Shown: one piece after another, positions 1 to 5,465 of the stretch | Position numbering within the stretch: position 1 is the first letter of the stretch | Layout: each line of letters opens with the position of its first letter | Assembly (NCBI GenBank): GCA_000715605.1 | Contig: KL568595.1 | Coordinates: forward strand, 4,577 to 10,041 | Length of the DNA stretch: 5,465 nucleotides | Origin: Streptomyces speibonae | Lineage (GTDB): Bacteria; Actinomycetota; Actinomycetes; Streptomycetales; Streptomycetaceae | Direction: 5' to 3' | Notes under the pieces: model-generated | Databases searched by the model: none | Told to the model about the DNA's origin: nothing | The model's input: the letters and a program-made list of their open reading frames with translations, nothing else | Position numbers and translations under genes: made by a program

Positions 1-646
1 ACGCCACCCAGCGCGGCGGAAGCGTCGCCTCCGGGGGCAGCCGCCACTCGGGATCCTCGGCGGGGTAGCCGAGCGCCTGCCAGACCGCCTCCGCCACCCT
101 GCGGTGCCCGTCGGACGTGAGATGCAGCCGGTCCGCGTCCCACAGCCGGGGATCGCCGAGCGCGGGCGCCCCGTACAGGTCGACGACCAGCGCCCCGTGC
201 CGCTCGGCGAGCTCGTCGACACAGGCGAAGAGCGCCTCCATGCGCGGCCGGAAACGCTCCAGGACCGGCCCCTGACGGCCGGGGCTGCGCATCAGCACCA
301 GCTGCTTGCAGTGCGGGGCCAGCCGCTCCACGGCCTCGGTGAGCAGGTCCCGCACCTGCCCCATGTCGCACTTGGGCCGCAGGGCGTCGTTCAGCCCGCC
401 GACCAGGGTCACCACGTCGGCGCGCATGGCCGCGGCCGCCTCGACCTGCTCGTCGACGATCTGACGGATCAGCTTGCCGCGCACCGCCAGGTTGGCGTAC
501 CGGAAGCCGGGGGAGACGGCCGCCATCCGTCCGGCGAGGAGGTCGGCCCAGCCGCGGTAGGTGCCGTCGGGCAGGCGGTCCGACATGCCCTCGGTGAAGG
601 AGTCGCCCAGGGCGACGAGGCTGCTGTGTTGGGGGTTCGTCTGCAT
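1..646 (-). CDS. SGNH/GDSL-family hydrolase, C-terminal end cut by the window edge
   Basis: The 215 visible residues carry the SGNH-hydrolase signature blocks. Block I is GDSFTEG with the nucleophile Ser16, block II has the oxyanion Gly57 in AVRGK, block III is GGLND (Gly84, Asn86), and block V is DRLH with catalytic Asp172 and His175. Members are esterases, lipases or acyl-carbohydrate deacetylases; the substrate cannot be read from sequence. No signal peptide is visible, because the GDS block begins at residue 14, so the enzyme is probably cytoplasmic. The frame is open to the left edge, so the stop lies outside the window; related proteins are often around 250-270 residues. ATG 646 was chosen because it places block I at the usual distance from the N-terminus (MQTNP...). 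Its ribosome site is poor: the nearest purine run, AGGGGA, is 16 nt upstream. An in-frame GTG at 673 is the alternative. It starts 48 nt after the upstream CBS-protein stop, so shared transcription is plausible. Confidence 0.93.
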   Translation of the reverse strand, partial: MQTNPQHSSLVALGDSFTEGMSDRLPDGTYRGWADLLAGRMAAVSPGFRYANLAVRGKLIRQIVDEQVEAAAAMRADVVTLVGGLNDALRPKCDMGQVRDLLTEAVERLAPHCKQLVLMRSPGRQGPVLERFRPRMEALFACVDELAERHGALVVDLYGAPALGDPRLWDADRLHLTSDGHRRVAEAVWQALGYPAEDPEWRLPPEATLPPRWVA

Positions 647-694
647 GGCGCCACAGATGGTATCCCCTGGCACATACCCGTCGGTCGGTCGCCC

Positions 695-1717
695 TCAGCC
701 GCGCTCGGCGCGCTGCCCGAACAGCTCCTGGAGGACGTCCTCCATCGTCACCAGCCCGGCCAGCCGGCCGTCGGCCCCGAGCACGGCCGCCAGATGCGTA
801 CGGCTGCCCCGCATGGCGGTGAGGACGTCGTCCATCGGCGTGTTCTCGCGCACCCGCGCGATGGGCCGTATCTCCGCGGTCCGGAACGGCCGGTCGCGCG
901 GTGACGCGTCCAGGGCGTCCTTCACATGCAGATAGCCCACGATCCGGCGCTGCTCGTCCACCACCGGGAACCGGGAGAACCCGGACTCCGCCGACAGCCG
1001 CTCCAGGCCCTCCGGGGTGATGCCGACGCGCGCGTAGACCACCCGCTCCAGCGGCAGCACCACGTCCCGCACCGGCCGCCGGCCCAGCTCCAGCGCGTCG
1101 TTCAGCCGCTCCCGCGCACGCTCGTCGATCAGGCCGGCCTCACCGGAGTCCTTCACGATCTGGGCCAGTTCGGCGTCCGAGTACGAGGCGACGACCTCGT
1201 TGCGGGTCTCCACCCGCAGCAGCTTCAGCAGCGCGTTGGCGAAGGCGTTGACCGTGAAGATCACCGGGCGCAGCGCGCGGGAGAGCGCCACCAGGGGCGG
1301 GCCCAGCGTCAGGGCGCTGCGTACTGGCTCGGCGAGGGCGACGTTCTTCGGCACCATCTCACCGAGCAGCATGTGCAGATACGTCGCCAGGGTCAGCGCG
1401 ATCACGAAGGAGACGGCGTGCCCCGCGCCGGAAGGAACGCCCATCGCGTGGAACACCGGCTCCAGCAGATGGGCGATCGCCGGCTCGGCGACGACACCGA
1501 GGATCAGCGTGCACAGCGTGATGCCGAGCTGCGCCGCCGCCATCAGCGCCGACACGTGCTCCAGGCCCCACAGCACACTCCGGGCCCGGCGGTCGCCCCG
1601 GTCGGCGTACGGCTCGATCTGGCTGCGGCGGACCGAGATCAGGGCGAACTCGGCGCCCACGAAGAAGGCGTTGACGACCAGGGTCGCCAGACCGATCAGC
1701 AGCTGTACTACGGTCAT
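695..1717 (-). CDS. CNNM/CorC-type membrane protein with CBS pair, short form lacking the CorC_HlyC domain
   Basis: This 340-residue protein belongs to the HlyC/CorC (CNNM, DUF21) family, known for Mg2+/Co2+ transport or efflux; the old name 'hemolysin' is misleading. Residues 1-170 form the DUF21 membrane region, with hydrophobic segments near 3-28, 57-85 and 100-128 and the family landmarks GAEFALISVRR (21-31), QLGIT (63-67) and GEMVPKN (119-125). An acidic helical linker follows (about 175-212). Two CBS domains, expected to bind adenine nucleotide and sense it on the cytoplasmic side, lie near 217-270 (SRFPVVD, GYLHVKDAL) and 283-335 (AGLVTMEDVLQELFG). The protein ends directly after the second CBS, so the C-terminal CorC_HlyC domain of its neighbour is absent. 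The second CBS also lacks the DEYGG motif seen there. ATG 1717 overlaps the upstream TGA (ATGA) and has GGGGGAA 7 nt before it. A longer in-frame reading upstream exists but runs through the neighbouring gene and is not protein-like. Confidence 0.94.
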   Translation of the reverse strand: MTVVQLLIGLATLVVNAFFVGAEFALISVRRSQIEPYADRGDRRARSVLWGLEHVSALMAAAQLGITLCTLILGVVAEPAIAHLLEPVFHAMGVPSGAGHAVSFVIALTLATYLHMLLGEMVPKNVALAEPVRSALTLGPPLVALSRALRPVIFTVNAFANALLKLLRVETRNEVVASYSDAELAQIVKDSGEAGLIDERARERLNDALELGRRPVRDVVLPLERVVYARVGITPEGLERLSAESGFSRFPVVDEQRRIVGYLHVKDALDASPRDRPFRTAEIRPIARVRENTPMDDVLTAMRGSRTHLAAVLGADGRLAGLVTMEDVLQELFGQRAERG

Positions 1718-3081
1718 CGCGACGTTCCCCCGTCGTCCGTGGGCCCCGCAGGCAGCCCTTCGTCCACGGCCGGATCCACCAGCGGCGCGTGCAGCAGGAC
1801 GCGCGCCGCGCGGTGGCCGGTGGCGTCCACCACGTCCAGTCGCCAGCCCGCGACCTCGAGGGTGTCTCCGGTGTCCGGGATCCGGCCCAGCGAGGAGGCC
1901 ACGAGCCCCGCGAGGGTCTCGTACGGCCCCTCCGGCACCCGCATCCCGACCCGGGCGAGCCGGTCCACGCGGACGGAGCCGTCGGCCGAGTACAGCGTCC
2001 GGCCCTCCTCGTCGACGCCGGCCCGGTCCAGGTCGGGGGTCTCGTGCGGGTCGTGCTCGTCGCGGACCTCGCCGACCACCTCCTCGACGATGTCCTCCAG
2101 GGTGGCCACCCCCGCCGTGCCGCCGTACTCGTCGATCACCACGGCCATGGTGCGCCGGCCGGAGAGCCGGTCGAGGAGCCGGTCGACCGTGAGCGACCCT
2201 GGCACCAGCAGCGGTTCGCGCATCAGCTCCGACACGGGCACCCGCGCGCGGCGCTCCGCGGGCAGCGCCAGGACGTCCTTGATGTGCGCCGTGCCGACCA
2301 CGGCGTCGAGGGTCCCTCGGTACACGGGGAACCGGGACAGCCCGGTCGCCCGGGTCACGTTGGCGACGTCCTCGCACGTCGCCTGCGCGTCCAGGGCGAT
2401 GACCTGGACGCGCGGGGTCATGACGTTCTCCGCGGTGAGGTCGGCGAGGTTCAGCGTGCGCACGAACAGCTCGGCGGTGTCCGGCTCCAGCGCGCCCTCC
2501 TTGGCGGAGTGCCGCGCGAGCGCCGCCAGCTCCTGCGGCCCCCGCGCGGACTCCAGCTCCTCGGCGGGCTCCAGGCCGATGCGGCGCACCATGCGGTTGG
2601 CCGAGTTGTTCAGATGGGTGATGAACGGGCGGAAGGCGGCGCTGAACCAGCGCTGCGCGTTGCCCACCCGCTTGGCCACGGCCAGCGGCGAGGAGATCGC
2701 CCAGTTCTTGGGCACCAGCTCGCCCACCACCATCAGGAACACGGTCGACAGGCCCGTACCGATCACCAGCGCCAGGGAGCGCGCCATCGCGTGGGAGGCG
2801 CCGAGATCCCGCAGCGGGCCGGAGATCAGCGCGGCGATCGACGGCTCGGCCAGCATGCCGACCACCAGGTTGGTCACCGTGATGCCGAGCTGCGCGCCGG
2901 ACAGCTGGAACGTCAAGTTCCGTACGGCCTCGAGCGCGCCCGCCGCGCCCCGCTCGCCGCGCTCGGCCGCCCGCTCCAGCTCTCCCCGCTCGACCGTGGT
3001 GAGGGAGAACTCGGCGGCGACGAACGCGCCGCAGGCGAGCGAGAGCAGGATCGCGGCCAGCAGGAGGAGCACTTCGGTCAT
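1714..3081 (-). CDS. CNNM/CorC-type membrane protein, full-length form (DUF21, two CBS, CorC_HlyC)
   Basis: This 455-residue protein has the complete architecture of the CorC/MpfA/CNNM family, whose studied members move or control efflux of Mg2+ or Co2+ at the cytoplasmic membrane. The DUF21 region (about 1-195) has hydrophobic segments near 3-28, 57-85 and 100-128, with the landmarks VAAEFSLTTV (21-30), QLGIT (64-68) and GELVPKNWA (120-128). CBS1 spans about 220-275, from MTPRVQVIALD to AHIKDVL, with SRFPVY between. CBS2 spans about 287-338 and contains the classic VIDEYGGTAG and TLEDIVEEVVGE stretches. The C-terminal CorC_HlyC domain spans about 360-432 (LGRIPDTGD, residues 398-406), followed by a short acidic tail. 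The first 30 residues form an uncleaved membrane anchor. ATG 3081 is supported by AGAGGT 6 nt upstream and by starting exactly at the first membrane segment; no usable start codon lies in frame between it and the upstream gene. The downstream paralogue overlaps its stop by 4 nt, implying coupled translation and possibly a heteromer. The specific ion and direction are inferred from family only. Confidence 0.95.
   Translation of the reverse strand: MTEVLLLLAAILLSLACGAFVAAEFSLTTVERGELERAAERGERGAAGALEAVRNLTFQLSGAQLGITVTNLVVGMLAEPSIAALISGPLRDLGASHAMARSLALVIGTGLSTVFLMVVGELVPKNWAISSPLAVAKRVGNAQRWFSAAFRPFITHLNNSANRMVRRIGLEPAEELESARGPQELAALARHSAKEGALEPDTAELFVRTLNLADLTAENVMTPRVQVIALDAQATCEDVANVTRATGLSRFPVYRGTLDAVVGTAHIKDVLALPAERRARVPVSELMREPLLVPGSLTVDRLLDRLSGRRTMAVVIDEYGGTAGVATLEDIVEEVVGEVRDEHDPHETPDLDRAGVDEEGRTLYSADGSVRVDRLARVGMRVPEGPYETLAGLVASSLGRIPDTGDTLEVAGWRLDVVDATGHRAARVLLHAPLVDPAVDEGLPAGPTDDGGTSR
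1725..1731 (-). promoter_or_regulatory. Ribosome-binding site of the short CNNM gene, inside the upstream coding region
   Basis: GGGGGAA lies 7 nt before ATG 1717, within the last codons of the upstream paralogue (Asp-Gly-Gly-Thr). With the ATGA stop/start overlap it indicates translational coupling and fixes this start over longer in-frame readings. Confidence 0.65.
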
Positions 3082-3084
3082 CGG

Positions 3085-3119
3085 GTCACCTCTGTCCCAT
3101 CGTCGGACAGGACGGTGAC
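3085..3119 (-). promoter_or_regulatory. Nested inverted repeat covering the ribosome-binding site of the full-length CNNM gene
   Basis: Read on the minus strand, GTCACC pairs with GGTGAC (outer arms) and CTGTCC pairs with GGACAG (inner arms). The arms are separated by a 3-nt versus 1-nt internal bulge and closed by a 7-nt loop. The structure ends 3 nt before ATG 3081 and its 3' side contains the Shine-Dalgarno AGAGGT. As RNA it would mask that site; as DNA it could be a repressor operator. The base pairing is seen directly; any regulatory role is inference. Confidence 0.45.
3088..3093 (-). promoter_or_regulatory. Ribosome-binding site of the full-length CNNM gene
   Basis: AGAGGT lies 6 nt before ATG 3081, a good match to the 16S rRNA 3' end at normal spacing. 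It decides the start of this gene and sits inside the 3' strand of the nested dyad. Confidence 0.7.
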
Positions 3120-3124
3120 GGACG

Positions 3125-3155
3125 CGCGGTGCCGTGCGCAAAGGATGGCACCGCG
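3125..3155 (-). terminator. Possible terminator hairpin after the acetyltransferase gene
   Basis: A perfect 9-bp inverted repeat (CGCGGTGCC / GGCACCGCG) with a 13-nt loop begins 12 nt after the GNAT stop codon on the minus strand. There is no T-run after it, as is common for GC-rich actinomycete terminators. The position between two genes of unrelated function fits termination. It could instead be a leader structure or a DNA operator for the downstream CNNM gene. No promoter with convincing -35 and -10 boxes could be recognised between it and the next start. Confidence 0.45.
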
Positions 3156-3167
3156 GCCGCGCCGGAC

Positions 3168-3593
3168 TCAGCCGGTGAGCGGCTTCACCCAGCGCCGCCA
3201 GTGTTCCTCCGGCCCGTACCCCGCGGCGCTCCACGCGTGGTGCGCGGTCTCGTTGCGCAGCAGCACCATCGCGTCCGCGCGGCGCCCGCCCAGGCGCACG
3301 AACCGTTCCTCGGCGGCGGCCAGCAGCGCCGTGCCGATGCCCTGGCGACGCCGGTCCGGGTGCACGGCCAGCCGGTACAGGTGGCACCGCCAGCCGTCGA
3401 AGCCCGCGATCACCGTGCCGACGAGCTCACCGTCGGCCTCCGCGAGGATCAGGGCCTCGGGATCGCGGGCGACCAGCCGCTCCACTCCGGCGCGGTCGTC
3501 ACTGATGCTGGTGCCTTCGGCGGCCGTCTTCCAGAAGGCCAGCACGGTGTCGAGATCCTCGGGCCCGGCGGCCCGTACGTGTGGTTCGCTCAT
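3168..3593 (-). CDS. GNAT-family N-acetyltransferase, YpeA-like
   Basis: This 141-residue protein is a single GNAT domain, expected to transfer an acetyl group from acetyl-CoA to an amine; the substrate is unknown. The order is typical: an N-terminal strand and helix (VRAAGPEDLDTVLAFW, 6-21), central strands ALILAEADGELVGTVIAGFDG (47-67), strand 4 HLYRLAVHPD (71-80), the acetyl-CoA pyrophosphate loop RRQGIG (82-87) matching R/Q-x-x-G-x-G, and a C-terminal motif NETAHHAWSAAGY (114-126). The spacing and the GTVIAGFDG segment resemble E. coli YpeA, from memory of that family. ATG 3593 has GGGAT 6 nt upstream and begins at the conserved core. An in-frame GTG at 3638 would add 15 residues with no domain match and a weaker ribosome site, so I prefer ATG. 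It lies 70 nt after the ABC permease stop, and co-transcription is uncertain. A hairpin follows its stop. Confidence 0.93.
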   Translation of the reverse strand: MSEPHVRAAGPEDLDTVLAFWKTAAEGTSISDDRAGVERLVARDPEALILAEADGELVGTVIAGFDGWRCHLYRLAVHPDRRRQGIGTALLAAAEERFVRLGGRRADAMVLLRNETAHHAWSAAGYGPEEHWRRWVKPLTG

Positions 3594-3613
3594 GCGCCGA
3601 TCCCAGCACGCCG

Positions 3614-3643
3614 CACGATCCACGACACGCAATTCCACGATCC
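3614..3643. repeat. Short direct repeat upstream of the acetyltransferase
   Basis: CACGATCC occurs at 3614-3621 and again at 3636-3643, 22 bp apart, which is about two helical turns, so both copies would face the same side of the DNA. The pair lies in the 70-nt gap between the permease stop and the acetyltransferase ATG. It could be a regulator site, but eight bases repeated twice in GC-rich DNA can arise by chance. Confidence 0.25.
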
Positions 3644-3663
3644 GGACGGCCCCCGCCCGCGGC

Positions 3664-5465
3664 TCACTCGTGCGCGATGGCCTCCAGCACGTTCATCCGC
3701 GAGGCCCGCAGCGCCGGCAGCAGGGCCGCCGCGATGCCCACCACGGCCGCCCCGACGACGACCGTCACGACCGTCCCCCAGGGGATCGCGAGGGCGGTCA
3801 TGCCCTGGAGGGCCAGCACCTGCTGGATGCACAGGCCCCACACCAGCCCCAGGCCGATCCCCAGCACCGCGCCGAAGACCGCGATCACCACCGACTCCAG
3901 CCGGATCATCCGCCGCAGCTGCCGCCGGGACAGGCCGATCGCCCGCAGCAGACCGATCTCGCGCGTGCGCTCCACCACCGACAGCGCCAGGGTGTTCACC
4001 ACGCCCAGCACCGCGATGATGATCGCCAGCCCCAGCAGGGCGTAGACGAGATACAGCAGCACCGCGATCTGGTCGTGCACCAGCTCCTTGTAGTCGGCCT
4101 GGTCACGCGCCTGCACCTGCGGATACGGCTCGAGCGTGGTCTCCAGCCCTTCGCGCAGCTCGTCCACGCCGGTCCCCTCGGCCGCGTTGACGTACAGCGC
4201 GGAGTCCTGCCCGCCCGGCACGTACTCCTCGACCGTCGCGATGCCGAAGACCAGTCCGCCCTGCATGCCGAAGCCGTCGCCGCCCTCGACGTCCGTGAGG
4301 GCGGCCACCGTCAGCTCGGTGCTCCTGCCACCGGGGAACTCGACCGGGACCGTGCTGCCCATGCGGACGCCGTGGTCCTCGGCGAAACCGGCGTCCATGG
4401 CGATGTTGCCGTCCGCCAGCGCGGCCGCCGTGTCGCCGGCCGTGTACGTCACCCGCGCGACGTCGTCCACCCGGTCGTCGTACCCGGCCGCCGTGGTCTC
4501 GATCCGCTCGCCGTCCGGCAGCCGTACCGCCACCGGCGCGAACCGCTGGCGCACGACCAGGCCCACGCCGTCGGTGTCCCGCACCCGGTCGGTGATCTCC
4601 TGGGAGAACGGCAGGAAGTTGGCGTTCTGGATCACGAAGTCGGCGCCCAGAGTCTTGTCGATCTGCTCGTCGAAGGACCGCGACATCGAGGCGCTGGCCA
4701 CCGACATCCCGCCGACCAGGGCGAGGCCGACCATCAGCGCGGCGGCCGTGGCGCCGGTGCGGCGCGGATTGCGCAGGGCGTTGCGCTGGCTCATCCGGCC
4801 GACGGAACCGAACAGTGCCGGGAACGCCGCGCCCAGCACCCGGATCACCGGCCGCACCAGCAGCGGCCCCGCGATGACGGTCGCGATCAGGGTGAGGATG
4901 ATGCCGAGCCCCAGCAGCGAGGCGGCGGAGGCCGTGTCGCCGGACAGCACACAGCCCGCCAGCGCGGCGGCGCCCAGCGCTCCCACCGCGGATCCCGTCA
5001 CCGCCCGCGCCCGCAGCGGCCGCCCCACACCGGCGATCTCCGCGTCGGCCAGTGCGGCCATAGGGGACACCCCCGCCGCGCGGCGGGCGGGGAGATACGC
5101 GGCGACGAAGGTGACGCCCACGCCGACGGCGTACGACGTGACCGGCGTGGCCCAGCCGACCACCATCTCGGTGGTCTTGAGGTTCATGCCGAACGTGCTC
5201 ATGAGCCGGATGAGGCCGTAGGCCAGACCGATGCCGGCCGCCAGTCCCAGTGTCGAGCCGACCAGACCGAGCAGCACCGCCTCGATGAGCACCGACCGGC
5301 GGACCTGTCTGCGGTCGGCGCCCAGGGCCCGGAGCAGGCCGAGTTCGCGGGTGCGCTGGGCGATCAGCATCGAGAAGGTGTTGACGATCAGGAACACGCC
5401 AACCAGAACAGCGATCCCGGCGAATCCGAGCATCACATACTTGATCACGTCGAGGAACCCGCCGA
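3664..5465 (-). CDS. ABC transporter permease with two FtsX domains (MacB/LolC type), N-terminal part outside the window
   Basis: The 599 visible residues are the C-terminal part of a large permease; such proteins usually have about 850 residues in actinomycetes. Visible order: membrane segments of the first FtsX domain near 8-33, 56-85 and 104-125, with the cytoplasmic coupling motif RTRELGLLRALGADRRQ at 37-53; a linker with two further hydrophobic segments (about 150-205); a new half starting QRNALRNPRRTG (226-237) with a membrane helix; an extracytoplasmic MacB_PCD-like domain (about 260-465); and a second FtsX domain with segments near 465-495, 520-545 and 560-588 and the duplicated motif RTREIGLLRAIGLSRRQ (499-515). 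The family couples ATP hydrolysis to extraction or efflux of lipids, lipoproteins, peptides or drugs, without spanning the membrane as a channel importer. It needs a separate ATPase, expected upstream beyond the right edge. Reading starts mid-protein: GTG 5448 is an internal valine, because the frame is open to the edge and the first transmembrane helix and ectodomain of half one are missing. The substrate cannot be inferred. Confidence 0.95.
   Translation of the reverse strand, partial: GGFLDVIKYVMLGFAGIAVLVGVFLIVNTFSMLIAQRTRELGLLRALGADRRQVRRSVLIEAVLLGLVGSTLGLAAGIGLAYGLIRLMSTFGMNLKTTEMVVGWATPVTSYAVGVGVTFVAAYLPARRAAGVSPMAALADAEIAGVGRPLRARAVTGSAVGALGAAALAGCVLSGDTASAASLLGLGIILTLIATVIAGPLLVRPVIRVLGAAFPALFGSVGRMSQRNALRNPRRTGATAAALMVGLALVGGMSVASASMSRSFDEQIDKTLGADFVIQNANFLPFSQEITDRVRDTDGVGLVVRQRFAPVAVRLPDGERIETTAAGYDDRVDDVARVTYTAGDTAAALADGNIAMDAGFAEDHGVRMGSTVPVEFPGGRSTELTVAALTDVEGGDGFGMQGGLVFGIATVEEYVPGGQDSALYVNAAEGTGVDELREGLETTLEPYPQVQARDQADYKELVHDQIAVLLYLVYALLGLAIIIAVLGVVNTLALSVVERTREIGLLRAIGLSRRQLRRMIRLESVVIAVFGAVLGIGLGLVWGLCIQQVLALQGMTALAIPWGTVVTVVVGAAVVGIAAALLPALRASRMNVLEAIAHE

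Noticed and set aside
647..673. Upstream GTG 673 as the true start of the SGNH hydrolase
   Set aside because: It would add nine residues with no family match. Neither start has a strong ribosome site, so the choice rests on the typical N-terminus and is kept only as an alternative.
659..678. Five-bp inverted repeat (GGTAT/ATACC) between the short CNNM gene and the SGNH hydrolase
   Set aside because: It is too short and AT-containing to be a convincing terminator, and no run of T follows.
1718..2377. Extension of the short CNNM protein to 560 residues from a start at 2377
   Set aside because: The added 220 residues are Arg/Gly-rich and out of frame with the real upstream gene. The ATGA start has a good ribosome site and begins at the first membrane helix.
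104..3118. Long plus-strand open frames, including 730- and 266-residue ones
   Set aside because: They lie opposite well-recognised minus-strand genes. Their translations are Arg/Ser/Pro/His-rich with no domain, as expected for antisense frames in GC-rich DNA.
3082..3167. M-box, ydaO or other known riboswitch before the CNNM gene
   Set aside because: The gap is only 86 nt and I see none of the conserved cores of these classes; only simple hairpins are visible.
4136..5221. Plus-strand open frame of 361 residues opposite the ABC permease
   Set aside because: It is a Ser/Thr/Pro/Ala-rich low-complexity translation, entirely antisense to a clear permease.

Overview
The window is very GC-rich, with strong third-position G/C bias and GTG/ATG starts. 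This and the gene families present point to a high-GC actinomycete chromosome, most likely Streptomyces or a close relative. That assignment is inferred from composition and protein style, not from any marker gene. All five genes lie on the minus strand and are packed closely, with no gene-free stretch over 300 bases. I see no tRNA, rRNA, CRISPR array, insertion sequence or phage gene.

In the direction of transcription (high to low coordinates) the layout is as follows. (1) At 5465-3664 is the C-terminal two thirds or so of a large two-FtsX-domain ABC transporter permease of the MacB/LolC type, cut by the right edge. (2) At 3593-3168 is a small GNAT acetyltransferase resembling the YpeA group. 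(3) An 86-nt gap at 3167-3082 holds a 9-bp hairpin just after the acetyltransferase. It also holds a second, nested dyad that contains the ribosome-binding site of the next gene. (4) At 3081-1714 is a full-length CNNM/CorC-type membrane protein (DUF21, two CBS domains, CorC_HlyC domain). (5) At 1717-695 is a second, shorter CNNM-CBS protein whose ATG overlaps the stop of the previous gene in an ATGA junction. (6) At 646 to the left edge is an SGNH/GDSL hydrolase lacking its C-terminal end.

The two CNNM-CBS genes are tandem paralogues, almost certainly co-translated. They probably act together in membrane divalent cation (Mg2+ or Co2+) homeostasis, as known for the CorC/MpfA/CNNM family. The SGNH hydrolase follows 48 nt later and could be read on the same transcript. 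The acetyltransferase and the ABC permease seem to be functionally separate neighbours.

This looks like an ordinary, conserved chromosomal region. I do not see a convincing undescribed system. The observation most worth a second look is the nested inverted repeat at 3085-3119, which could fold the leader RNA of the cation-protein pair so that its Shine-Dalgarno sequence is masked.
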